Below, piece by piece: positions 26,039 through 34,600 of a stretch of DNA of 64,000 nt. The position numbers and the translations under genes are program-made. This stretch comes from Maribacter cobaltidurans. Lineage in GTDB: Bacteria > Bacteroidota > Bacteroidia > Flavobacteriales > Flavobacteriaceae. Where the stretch lies: the NCBI RefSeq assembly GCF_002269385.1, contig NZ_CP022957.1, forward strand, positions 236,001-300,000, in the 5' to 3' direction. The notes below the pieces were generated by a model. The model worked only from the letters and a program-made list of their open reading frames with translations, had not been told where the DNA came from and searched no databases. The number at the start of each line of letters is the position of its first letter. The first letter of the stretch is position 1.

Positions 26039-26494
26039 ATGAGTTCCGATAAGAATCAGGAAATAGTAAAAAATGTCTTTACCTCTTTTTTGGAGGATAA
26101 TGGACATAGAAAAACTCCTGAACGGTATGCCATTCTTCAGGAAATTTATGATAGCGACGATCATTTTGATATTGAATCGCTATACATCAAAATGAAGAAT
26201 AAGAACTATCGCGTAAGCCGGGCTACCTTATACAATACTATAGAATTGTTATTGGATTGCAAGTTGGTGCGTAAACATCAATTTGGAAAAAATCAGGCGC
26301 AATACGAAAAATCATATTTTGATCGACAACATGACCACGTAATACTCACTGATACGGGAGAGGTCATGGAATTTTGCGACCCCAGGATACAATCCATTAA
26401 AAAGACGATAGAAGAAGTATTCGATATCAAGATCAACACACATTCACTCTATTTTTACGGAGTAAAAAATAATCCAGAAAACACAAATAATTAA
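26039..26494 (+). CDS. Fur family transcriptional regulator
   Basis: 151 residues. N-terminal winged helix with [17 protein letters not shown] and [21 protein letters not shown] (recognition helix), then a dimerization domain with the metal-site segment [19 protein letters not shown]. The C-terminal CxxC pairs that bind structural zinc in many Fur proteins are absent. It may therefore sense iron, zinc or peroxide; I cannot decide which. purA follows after 18 bp and may be co-transcribed. Confidence 0.92.
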   Translation: MSSDKNQEIVKNVFTSFLEDNGHRKTPERYAILQEIYDSDDHFDIESLYIKMKNKNYRVSRATLYNTIELLLDCKLVRKHQFGKNQAQYEKSYFDRQHDHVILTDTGEVMEFCDPRIQSIKKTIEEVFDIKINTHSLYFYGVKNNPENTNN

Positions 26495-26512
26495 TCAAGC
26501 AAGTTTATTTAA

Positions 26513-27784
26513 ATGGCAGTAGATTTATTGTTGGGCCTACAATGGGGGGACGAAGGAAAAGGAAAAATCGTTGATGTACTCACAAAAAATTATGATATTA
26601 TAGCCCGTTTTCAAGGAGGTCCAAACGCAGGCCACACCTTGGAATTTGACGGTATTAAACACGTACTACATACCATTCCATCAGGAATTTTTCATAAAAA
26701 CGCCATAAATGTGGTGGGTAATGGTGTGGTAATAGACCCTGTAATTTTCAAAAAGGAAATTGACAACTTAAAGAAGTTTGACCTGGACATAAAATCCATC
26801 TTGCTTATTTCTAGGAAGGCACATTTAATCCTTCCAACGCATCGATTGTTGGATGCGGCCTCCGAGGCAGCAAAAGGTAAAGCCAAGATCGGTTCCACCC
26901 TTAAGGGAATTGGCCCTACCTATATGGACAAAACAGGTAGGAACGGAATGCGTATTGGAGATTTGGAACTGGACGATTGGAAAGAAAAATATAGGAGCCT
27001 TGCCAATAAACACGAGGCGATGATAAATTTCTATGACGTGGACATCCAATACGATTTGGCAGAACTGGAAGCGGAGTTCTTTAAAGCCGTAAAAGACCTA
27101 AAGGAATTAACATTTATTGATAGTGAGGAATATCTTTATCAAGCCCAAAAGGCAGGTAAAAAAATATTGGCAGAAGGTGCACAGGGTTCATTATTGGACA
27201 TTGACTTTGGAACCTATCCCTACGTAACTTCCTCCAATACCACAGCAGCAGGTGCCTGTACCGGACTGGGCATAGCCCCTAATCAGATAAAGGAAGTTAA
27301 GGGTATTTTTAAGGCGTATACCACAAGGGTAGGAAGCGGACCATTCCCAACGGAACTTTTCGATGAGGTTGGTGAAACCATGGGCCGAGTAGGAAACGAA
27401 TTTGGGGCCACAACAGGAAGACCCAGACGATGTGGATGGTTGGATCTGGTCGCACTGAAATATGCCGTAAGAATTAACGGTGTTACGGAATTGATGATGA
27501 TGAAAGGTGATGTTTTGAGTGGTTTTGAAAAACTAAAAGTCTGCACCGCATATAATTACAAGGGAGAAAAAATAGAACATTTGCCCTTTAATATTGAAGC
27601 TGAAAACGTGACCCCCATTTATACCGAAATGGACGGTTGGGCAGAGGACCTTACTAAAATGGATAGTGAAAATCAATTTCCAAAGGCACTAAAAGAGTAT
27701 ATCACGTTTTTAGAGAAGGAATTGGAAGTACCCATAAAAATAGTTTCCGTTGGGCCGGATAGGACCCAAACAATCCTTCGATAA
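26513..27784 (+). CDS. purA: Adenylosuccinate synthase
   Basis: 423 residues, normal length. It joins IMP and aspartate with GTP to form adenylosuccinate in AMP synthesis. Signature QWGDEGKGKIVD at 10-21, GPNAGHTLEF near 37-46 with the catalytic His, the IMP loop GIGPTYMDKTGRNGMRIGD, the GACTGLGIAP and GSGPFPTEL segments, and the GRPRRCGW loop near the C-terminus. It ends in a strong terminator. Confidence 0.97.
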   Translation: MAVDLLLGLQWGDEGKGKIVDVLTKNYDIIARFQGGPNAGHTLEFDGIKHVLHTIPSGIFHKNAINVVGNGVVIDPVIFKKEIDNLKKFDLDIKSILLISRKAHLILPTHRLLDAASEAAKGKAKIGSTLKGIGPTYMDKTGRNGMRIGDLELDDWKEKYRSLANKHEAMINFYDVDIQYDLAELEAEFFKAVKDLKELTFIDSEEYLYQAQKAGKKILAEGAQGSLLDIDFGTYPYVTSSNTTAAGACTGLGIAPNQIKEVKGIFKAYTTRVGSGPFPTELFDEVGETMGRVGNEFGATTGRPRRCGWLDLVALKYAVRINGVTELMMMKGDVLSGFEKLKVCTAYNYKGEKIEHLPFNIEAENVTPIYTEMDGWAEDLTKMDSENQFPKALKEYITFLEKELEVPIKIVSVGPDRTQTILR

Positions 27785-27805
27785 AACAGAGAATTCATAA
27801 ATTTT

Positions 27806-27849
27806 AGGATAGCGGTACGGACAAAAGTCGGTATCGCTATCCTTTTTTT
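27806..27849 (+). terminator. Rho-independent terminator after purA
   Basis: AGGATAGCG pairs with CGCTATCCT-type sequence, extended by GTACGGAC against GTCGGTAT around an AAAA loop, followed by seven T residues. Confidence 0.9.
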
Positions 27850-27890
27850 ATTAAATTACCATTCAAACCAAAAACCTTCTAAACTTCAAA

Positions 27891-28679
27891 ATGAAATATT
27901 TAAAGTTCCTGCCTGTCCTTTTTTTAATAACGCTATCATGCAAATCCGATAAAAAAGAAGAAAAAACATTGAATTCAGTTGAAAAGGAAGCTTCCGAAGA
28001 ATGGATCGTATTGTTCGATGGTGAAAGTACCCAAGGTTGGCGAGCCTATAATGGAGATGAACTTCCCCCGGGATGGATTGCCAAGGATGGCGCACTCACT
28101 TTTGATACCGAATTGGGATTGGAACAGGATTACACAGGAGGCAAGGACATTATCTACGGTGCCGAGGAGTTTGACAACTTTGAACTGCATATTGAATGGA
28201 AATTACCTGAGGGCGGCAACAGTGGAATTTTTTATCACCTCAAGGAGGGATACGATGGTCCACCTGAAGTGGCTCCGGAATATCAGTTGATAGATGATGA
28301 AAACTATGCGAAAATTCACGACCTCACGGAATACAATAAAAGTCTTGGGTACACTGAAAACCCAGAGGAATTAAAGCCCTTACAACAAACGGGTTCTGAC
28401 TATGCCATGCACGCTGCGGATTCAAGTAAAAAAATATTGCATCCTGTAGGCGAATGGAACACCACAAAGATTGTTTTTACCCCGGAAAAAGTAGAGCATT
28501 GGTTAAATGGACAAATGTTGCTGTCCTTTGTACCGTGGTCAGAAGATTGGTATGAAAGAAAGAATTCGGACAAATGGAAAAATAGCGAGGACTATGGAAA
28601 ATATAAAACGGGCTATATAGGACTCCAAGACCATTCCAGTCCCATCTGGTTCCGTAACATTAAAATAAAAAAACTCTAA
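27891..28679 (+). CDS. DUF1080 (3-keto-disaccharide hydrolase) lipoprotein
   Basis: 262 residues. Lipobox LSC (Cys17). One DUF1080 jelly-roll domain: WIVLFDGESTQGWRAYNG near 38-55, FDNFELHIEWKLPEGGNSGIFYHL, VAPEYQLIDDENYA, GEWNTTKIVFTPEKVEHWLNG and the ending SPIWFRNIKIKKL. Family members bind or cleave glycosides after C3 oxidation. Together with the oxidoreductase 100 bp downstream and ThuA further on, it suggests an extracytoplasmic 3-keto-glycoside pathway. The function is inferred from family and context. Confidence 0.9.
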   Translation: MKYLKFLPVLFLITLSCKSDKKEEKTLNSVEKEASEEWIVLFDGESTQGWRAYNGDELPPGWIAKDGALTFDTELGLEQDYTGGKDIIYGAEEFDNFELHIEWKLPEGGNSGIFYHLKEGYDGPPEVAPEYQLIDDENYAKIHDLTEYNKSLGYTENPEELKPLQQTGSDYAMHAADSSKKILHPVGEWNTTKIVFTPEKVEHWLNGQMLLSFVPWSEDWYERKNSDKWKNSEDYGKYKTGYIGLQDHSSPIWFRNIKIKKL

Positions 28680-28779
28680 CCAAACATATGGAATAAGCCT
28701 AAGTGAACTTTTATTATTACACGGAGTTTTCTTATGCGAATGACAGCTGACCAATAAATTTAAACTCAAAGACTAACAG

Positions 28780-30240
28780 ATGAAAAAAAGGGAATTTTTA
28801 AAAAAATCGGCCATACTTGCCTCATCTACCGCAATCATGCCCTCTATATTTATGGCATGCAAGGAAGAGCAAAAAGAAATGGCCAAAGCTCCGCTTACCC
28901 GTCTTAGAACGGCCCATATTGGCGTAGGTAATATGGGTGGTGAGGATTTAAGGGATATCTCCTCACATGCCAAGGTAGATGTAACCGCACTTTGCGATGT
29001 GGATGCCAACAACCTTGCCGCAGCTAAAAAATTGCATCCCAATGCTAAAACCTATAGTGATTATAGAGTTATGCTGGAAGAAATTGGTGATGAAATAGAC
29101 GCTGTCATTGTAAGTACACCGGACCACACCCATGCACCTGCATCTATGATGGCCATGAACATGAACAAACCTGTATATTGCCAAAAACCCTTGACTCATT
29201 ATGTTTCCGAAGCCAGGTCCATGAAAAAGCTGGCCGAAGAGAAGGGTTTGGTGACCCAAATGGGAATACAGGTACATTCCTTCTATGATTATAAACTGGC
29301 TACGTTACTGATTCAATCCGGCATTATAGGAAAAGTGCACACCGTGCACGCCTGGTCACCTAAAAATTGGGGATATGACGGACCAGAACCAGAAGGTTCA
29401 GATCCGGTTCCAGAGACTTTGGATTGGAATCTTTGGTTGGGTACTTCAGCAGAAAGGCCTTATAAGGAAGGCTTCTATCACCCTGGAAATTGGAGGAAAC
29501 TAGTGGATTATGGCTGTGGGACTTTAGGGGACATGGGGGTTCATATTTTTGACACCCCATATAATGCTTTGGAATTGGACGTACCCAGGACCATTAAAAA
29601 CGAATGTAGGGAACCAACAGGTTTTGGCTTTCCAGAAAAGAATATTGTGACCTACGAATTTCCAGGCACAAAACATACAGCAGAATCCTTGAAATGGATA
29701 TGGTACGATGGACCAGGTGCACCGGAAATGAATGAGGACCTAAAATTACCAAATAGTGCTGCTGCCATGAAAGCAGGTTCCAATTCCGATACCGAGGAAT
29801 CCGTGGAAGACAAAATATCCTTGGACGCGGGCGTTGCAGAAGCAGGGCAACTTCCTGAGCAAGGCGCTATGTTCGTTGGTGACAAGGGAAGGCTTTTGTT
29901 ACCACATTTCATGCAGCTACCACAAAAAATTGTGGATGGTGAATATGTAGACATTTCAGAAGAGATTGCGCAGGTAGAGCAAGCCAATAATATGGGAAAA
30001 CCTATTCGGGATTACGCTTCTGAAGGACCTAAACATTATCATCAATTTGTGGACGCATGTTTAGGTGAAGCCGAAACAAGCGCTCCGTTCTCTTATGCTT
30101 CCAGACTGACCGAAACTATTTTATTAGGTGTGATTGCAGGAAGGTTTCCCAACCAAACGCTCCATTGGGACGCCCAAAATGCCAAATTCGCAGAAGAGGA
30201 GGCCAATCAATATTTAGCAGGTGATTATCGGGATTTCTAA
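28780..30240 (+). CDS. Gfo/Idh/MocA family oxidoreductase, exported lipoprotein
   Basis: 486 residues. The N-terminus KKREFLKKSAILASS resembles a Tat-type leader with Lys-Arg instead of Arg-Arg, and ends in a lipobox FMAC (Cys27). The Rossmann fold has the dinucleotide motif GVGNMGG at 48-54, then VIVSTPDHTHA and YCQKPLTHY, the QKP form of the EKP motif. An exported enzyme of this family probably folds with tightly bound NAD(P), as glucose-fructose oxidoreductase does. Probably oxidizes a sugar, perhaps at C3. Ends in its own terminator. Confidence 0.93.
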   Translation: MKKREFLKKSAILASSTAIMPSIFMACKEEQKEMAKAPLTRLRTAHIGVGNMGGEDLRDISSHAKVDVTALCDVDANNLAAAKKLHPNAKTYSDYRVMLEEIGDEIDAVIVSTPDHTHAPASMMAMNMNKPVYCQKPLTHYVSEARSMKKLAEEKGLVTQMGIQVHSFYDYKLATLLIQSGIIGKVHTVHAWSPKNWGYDGPEPEGSDPVPETLDWNLWLGTSAERPYKEGFYHPGNWRKLVDYGCGTLGDMGVHIFDTPYNALELDVPRTIKNECREPTGFGFPEKNIVTYEFPGTKHTAESLKWIWYDGPGAPEMNEDLKLPNSAAAMKAGSNSDTEESVEDKISLDAGVAEAGQLPEQGAMFVGDKGRLLLPHFMQLPQKIVDGEYVDISEEIAQVEQANNMGKPIRDYASEGPKHYHQFVDACLGEAETSAPFSYASRLTETILLGVIAGRFPNQTLHWDAQNAKFAEEEANQYLAGDYRDF

Positions 30241-30263
30241 GTATGGAATCAGATTAAAACTAG

Positions 30264-30290
30264 AAAAAGCCACTTACCAGTGGCTTTTTT
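30264..30290 (+). terminator. Rho-independent terminator after the Gfo/Idh/MocA gene
   Basis: AAAAAGCCACT, loop TACC, AGTGGC and six T residues. It splits the sugar cluster into two transcription units, 27.9-30.2 kb and 30.3-34.5 kb. Confidence 0.9.
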
Positions 30291-30323
30291 ATATTTATAT
30301 TTAATGGTATTTATATCCAACCA

Positions 30324-33300
30324 ATGAAATTCAAATTTCTTAACAAGTACCTTCTCCCGTTAATTTTACTATTCATTGTGCTTTATTCATGTGAAAAACG
30401 AAAAGCCCCCCTTGTAGAAATTAATCCCAAAAACAGCATTGTTCTTATTGGAAACAACTTAGGTTCCAGAATGCAAAATTTTGGCTTTTTAGAAACCGAA
30501 ATGCATTTGAGGTTCCCCAACGATTCGCTGCAGATTAGAAATATGTGTGATGGTGGAAATACTCCAGGCTTTAGACCGCATTCCGCAAGAAACTCCCCTT
30601 GGGCATTTCCGGGAGCGGAAAAGTTTCAAACCGAATTGGCCCAAAATTCGGGAAGCGAAGGATTCTTTCCTAGTCCGGATGAGTGGTTGACCCAATTAAA
30701 TGCGGATGTAATTATCGGGTTCTTTGGTTACAATGAATCTTTCGAAGGTCCGGAGGGTCTGAAAAATTTCAAGGGAGAGTTGGAGGCTTTTATCCAACAT
30801 ACCAAAAATCAGAGCTATAATGGAAAAAATAGCCCAAAATTGGTACTGGTATCCCCTATTGCCTTTGAAGACCTTTCCAATAAAATGGACCTGCCCAATG
30901 GCAAAAAGGAAAATGAAAATTTAAAACTGTACACCCAGGCCATAAAAGAAATCAGTTTTAACAACCAGATACCCTTTATTGATGTTTTTGCTCCTACCCA
31001 GGAATGGTTTGAGGATGATGAAGACCATACCATAGATGGTTCCCAATTGAATAAAAAAGGATATGAAAAATTCGCAGCATATCTGGCAGAAAAAATAACT
31101 GGAATCTCGAATGTAGGTGGTGGGTCCAAACGTATGGCTATTAACAAAATGGTAAATGAAAAAAACTTTTATTGGCACAACGATTACAAGATCCCCAATG
31201 GGGTGCATGCTTATGGGAGACGTTACGACCCCTTCGGCCCGGACAATTATCCCTATGAAAAAATCAAGGTGAGGGAAATGACGGCCATCCGGGATACCGC
31301 CATTTGGTCTCTCTTACAAAATGAAGATTTTGACATCGCGAAAGCGGATGCCAAAACCACAGTGCTCCCCGAAGTTGAAACCAACTACAATCTCGCTGAC
31401 GAAGGCGAAATAATTACGTATAAATACGGTGAGGATGCTTTGGAAACCCTAACGGTACCCGATGGGTATAAAGTAGAATTGTTTGCTTCGGAAAAAGAAT
31501 TTCCGGATCTTGCAAATCCCGCTCAGATATCCTTTGATAACAAAGGAAGGCTTTGGGTGGCCACTCTACCTTCCTATCCACATTACCGAATTGGGGATGC
31601 CAAACCAAATGACAAATTATTAATTCTGGAAGATACCGATAATGATGGTAAGGCCGATAAGCAAACCGTTTTTGCGGACAGCCTTCACCTTCCCATAGGA
31701 TTCGAGTTTGCCCCAGAGGGCGTATATCTAAGCCAAGGTACCAACCTAAAACTTTTAACGGATACCGACGGGGATGATAGGGCCGATAAACTTGAAATTA
31801 TATTGAGCGGTTTTGACGATCACGATACCCATCACGCCATTTCTGCTTTTTGTGCCGATCCATCTGGAGCTTTTTACATGGCGGAAGGAATATTTCTCCA
31901 TACCAATGTGGAGACCTCTTACGGACCGGTTAGAGCAACCAATGGCGGATTTTATCGCTACAATCCGCAACGAAAAAAATTGGAACGTGCGGTACAAGTG
32001 AGCATTCCTAATCCATGGGGTATTGCCTTTGACGATTGGGGTCAAGATTTTTTCTTGCATACTTCCGGTACCACGGTAAACTGGATGATGCCAAGTACCT
32101 TGAAGTCGATTTATGGAGTAGCTTCCCCCCTTACCGAAGACCTCATAGAGGAGGCCCACCGGGTTAGACCAACCTCGGGGTTAGAATTCATTTCCAGCAG
32201 ACATTTTCCAGATGAAGTCCAAGGAGATATGCTCTTGGCCAATTCCATTGGTTTCTTGGGTATGAAACAACATCAGGTAATGGAAGACGGTACGGGATAT
32301 AGGACAAAACACCGTCAAGACCTCATCAGCAGTACAGATAAAAACTTCAGGCCCGTAGAAATGGAGTTTGCCCCGGATGGTTCCCTATATGTTGTGGATT
32401 GGCACAATGTCCTCATCGGTCACATGCAACACAATGCTCGTGACCCCTTACGGGACCATGTTCACGGAAGGATTTACCGAATCACCTATCCCTCAAGACC
32501 TTTGGTACAACCGGCAAAAATTGATGGTGCCACAATTGAGGTGCTACTGGACAACCTAAAACTTCCCGAATACAGAACCAGATACAGGACCCGAAGGGAA
32601 CTTAGAGCCAGGAATACGGATGAAGTATTGGAGAAACTACAAACATGGGTTTCCAATTTGGATAAAAACGATGAAAATTATGAACACCAGAGATTGGAAG
32701 CGCTATGGGTAACATGGGGTTTAAACAAGGTGGACAAGAAACTTCTTGAGGAACTTCTCCAATCCCAAGATCATCGGGTTCGGGCCGCCTCGGTGAGAGT
32801 ATTGAGGTATATGGGGCATCAACTGGAAAATTCCCAAGAACTTTTGAAAATTGCCGCTGCCGATTCTCATGGGAGAGTGCGTTTAGAAGCCATTACCGCG
32901 GCTTCATGGTTACCGGAAAAAAAGGGAATGGAAATTTTGGAGGTTGCCCGAGAACATCCTTTGGACAGATGGATGGAAGATTCCTTTAAATTCGCCGAAA
33001 CTAGGCTTACCGGAAACTTTTTGAACAAAGACGAAGAAGAAAACCTCATCACTACCCTTGAGGGAGATGATTTAAAAGTATTCGCCCAAGGAAAGAAAAT
33101 TTACGAGACCGAGGGGTACTGTATAACCTGTCACCAAGAAAGTGGGACAGGTCTTCAACAGGCGGGTTATCCCACATTGGTAAACCAACAATGGGTTACC
33201 GGGGATGAAGAGAGACTCATAAAATTGGTTTTACATGGACTGTATGGACCCATGGACGTGATGGGCAATCATTACGAAGGACAAGTTCCCATGATGCCTT

Positions 33301-33479
33301 TTAAGGGACTATTGAACGATGAAGAGGTTGCTGCGGTATTGACCTACGTACGCAATGCCTTTGGCAACAAGTCCTCCGTGATAGAATCTGAGTCGGTTAA
33401 AAAAATCAGGGATGCCACTAAGGACCGAAATGGATTTTATACTCCGGAGGAATTATTGAAGGAACACCCCATGAAATAA
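30324..33479 (+). CDS. Large lipoprotein: SGNH-like domain, sugar-dehydrogenase-type propeller, HEAT-like repeats and cytochrome c (PVC-type heme-binding)
   Basis: 1051 residues. Lipobox YSC (Cys23). Residues about 35-275 look like an SGNH/GDSL hydrolase-like domain (VLIGNNLGSRMQNFGF; FGYNES). Residues about 370-730 are the beta-propeller of the membrane-bound dehydrogenase type (FDNKGRLWVATLPSYPHY; LPIGFEFAPEGVYLSQ; PDGSLYVVDWHNVLIGHM). Residues about 750-900 are helical HEAT-like repeats. The C-terminus is a cytochrome c with CITCH (Cys933, Cys936, His937) and a later MMPF methionine candidate. Similar proteins abound in Planctomycetes and Bacteroidetes near glycan genes. Redox partner of the upstream oxidoreductase is a possibility. 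Confidence 0.9.
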   Translation: MKFKFLNKYLLPLILLFIVLYSCEKRKAPLVEINPKNSIVLIGNNLGSRMQNFGFLETEMHLRFPNDSLQIRNMCDGGNTPGFRPHSARNSPWAFPGAEKFQTELAQNSGSEGFFPSPDEWLTQLNADVIIGFFGYNESFEGPEGLKNFKGELEAFIQHTKNQSYNGKNSPKLVLVSPIAFEDLSNKMDLPNGKKENENLKLYTQAIKEISFNNQIPFIDVFAPTQEWFEDDEDHTIDGSQLNKKGYEKFAAYLAEKITGISNVGGGSKRMAINKMVNEKNFYWHNDYKIPNGVHAYGRRYDPFGPDNYPYEKIKVREMTAIRDTAIWSLLQNEDFDIAKADAKTTVLPEVETNYNLADEGEIITYKYGEDALETLTVPDGYKVELFASEKEFPDLANPAQISFDNKGRLWVATLPSYPHYRIGDAKPNDKLLILEDTDNDGKADKQTVFADSLHLPIGFEFAPEGVYLSQGTNLKLLTDTDGDDRADKLEIILSGFDDHDTHHAISAFCADPSGAFYMAEGIFLHTNVETSYGPVRATNGGFYRYNPQRKKLERAVQVSIPNPWGIAFDDWGQDFFLHTSGTTVNWMMPSTLKSIYGVASPLTEDLIEEAHRVRPTSGLEFISSRHFPDEVQGDMLLANSIGFLGMKQHQVMEDGTGYRTKHRQDLISSTDKNFRPVEMEFAPDGSLYVVDWHNVLIGHMQHNARDPLRDHVHGRIYRITYPSRPLVQPAKIDGATIEVLLDNLKLPEYRTRYRTRRELRARNTDEVLEKLQTWVSNLDKNDENYEHQRLEALWVTWGLNKVDKKLLEELLQSQDHRVRAASVRVLRYMGHQLENSQELLKIAAADSHGRVRLEAITAASWLPEKKGMEILEVAREHPLDRWMEDSFKFAETRLTGNFLNKDEEENLITTLEGDDLKVFAQGKKIYETEGYCITCHQESGTGLQQAGYPTLVNQQWVTGDEERLIKLVLHGLYGPMDVMGNHYEGQVPMMPFKGLLNDEEVAAVLTYVRNAFGNKSSVIESESVKKIRDATKDRNGFYTPEELLKEHPMK

Positions 33480-33497
33480 TATGTAAAAAAGACTGGT

Positions 33498-34487
33498 ATG
33501 ACCCAAATATTCAAGTTGAAACACGTTTTGCTATCCATACTTCTAATGCTTGTTTTTTCCTGTAAGGAAGAAAAAAAACAACCCGAAACCGAAGAAGCAA
33601 AAACTGAAAATCCCCCACATATCGTTTTTGTTACGGGGGATGAGGAATATCGTTCCGAGGAGTCCATGCCCATGCTCGCCTCCATCGCCAAAAGGGAGTT
33701 GAATGCTAAGGTGACCGTTTGCTATGCCTTGGATTCTACGGGTACGATAGACCCGAATAGAACGGACCATATTTCCAACTTGGATGCCCTTGAGGATGCT
33801 GACTTAATGGTCATTTTCACTCGGTTTCGGCAATTACCAAAAGAAGAAAGGGATTATATCTCCAATTATGTAGAATCCGGAAAACCAATTGTAGGGTTTA
33901 GAACGGCCACACATGCCTTTAATTATGAAGATCCTGCTTTGGAATACTGGAACAATGAGTGGCCCACCAAGGTATTCGGCCAACAATGGATTACCCATCA
34001 CGGACATTTTGATGATGGAAAATTTCCTGTAACCGAAATTACGGCCTTGGACTCCACCAATAAAATCCTAAACGGGTTCAAACCTTTTAAAGCATATTCT
34101 TGGCTCTATCATGTAGATGGAGGGGATTGGAGCCTCTATGGGGATTCAGAGCCCATTCTCCTAGGACATTCCTTAAAATCACAACATGAAATCGATGGCA
34201 ACTTGGATAAGTTCCCGCTGACGAACCCAGTAGCCTGGACCAAAAGATATACCGGGAAAAGTGGTAAAAAGGCAAGGGTATTTTTTACTACACTGGGGCA
34301 CCCATATGATTTTAAGCTTCCAGAGGTTAGGAAAATTGCCATGAACGGAATCTTTTGGGCTTTGGGCCAAGAAGATGAAATCCCTGTAAATGGGGTAGAT
34401 GTGACGTTATCGTCTCCATTTGAACCCAACAATTCCGGATTCGGAAAGAAATACAAATTGAATAGAAAGCCACAACCCATTCAATAA
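33498..34487 (+). CDS. ThuA domain lipoprotein
   Basis: 329 residues. Lipobox VFSC (Cys22), a Glu/Lys-rich linker, then a ThuA-like class I glutamine-amidotransferase fold: IVFVTGDEEYRSEESMPMLA near 38-57, DLMVIFTRFRQLPKEERDYI, PIVGFRTATHAF and the late NPVAWTKRYTGKSGKKARVF. ThuA was first described in trehalose use, where it works with a 3-keto-forming dehydrogenase. It lies 18 bp after the heme protein gene, so the two are co-transcribed. Probably acts on keto-sugars in the periplasm (inference). Confidence 0.9.
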   Translation: MTQIFKLKHVLLSILLMLVFSCKEEKKQPETEEAKTENPPHIVFVTGDEEYRSEESMPMLASIAKRELNAKVTVCYALDSTGTIDPNRTDHISNLDALEDADLMVIFTRFRQLPKEERDYISNYVESGKPIVGFRTATHAFNYEDPALEYWNNEWPTKVFGQQWITHHGHFDDGKFPVTEITALDSTNKILNGFKPFKAYSWLYHVDGGDWSLYGDSEPILLGHSLKSQHEIDGNLDKFPLTNPVAWTKRYTGKSGKKARVFFTTLGHPYDFKLPEVRKIAMNGIFWALGQEDEIPVNGVDVTLSSPFEPNNSGFGKKYKLNRKPQPIQ

Positions 34488-34600
34488 TAGCATAGTGTAC
34501 CCATTTGATAGTGGCGACCCTTTAGAATGATGGTCCACCTTGATTCTTTCGAATATATATATCCTAAATTTCAAGTAGGGATTCCTAAAAGTATGCTAAG

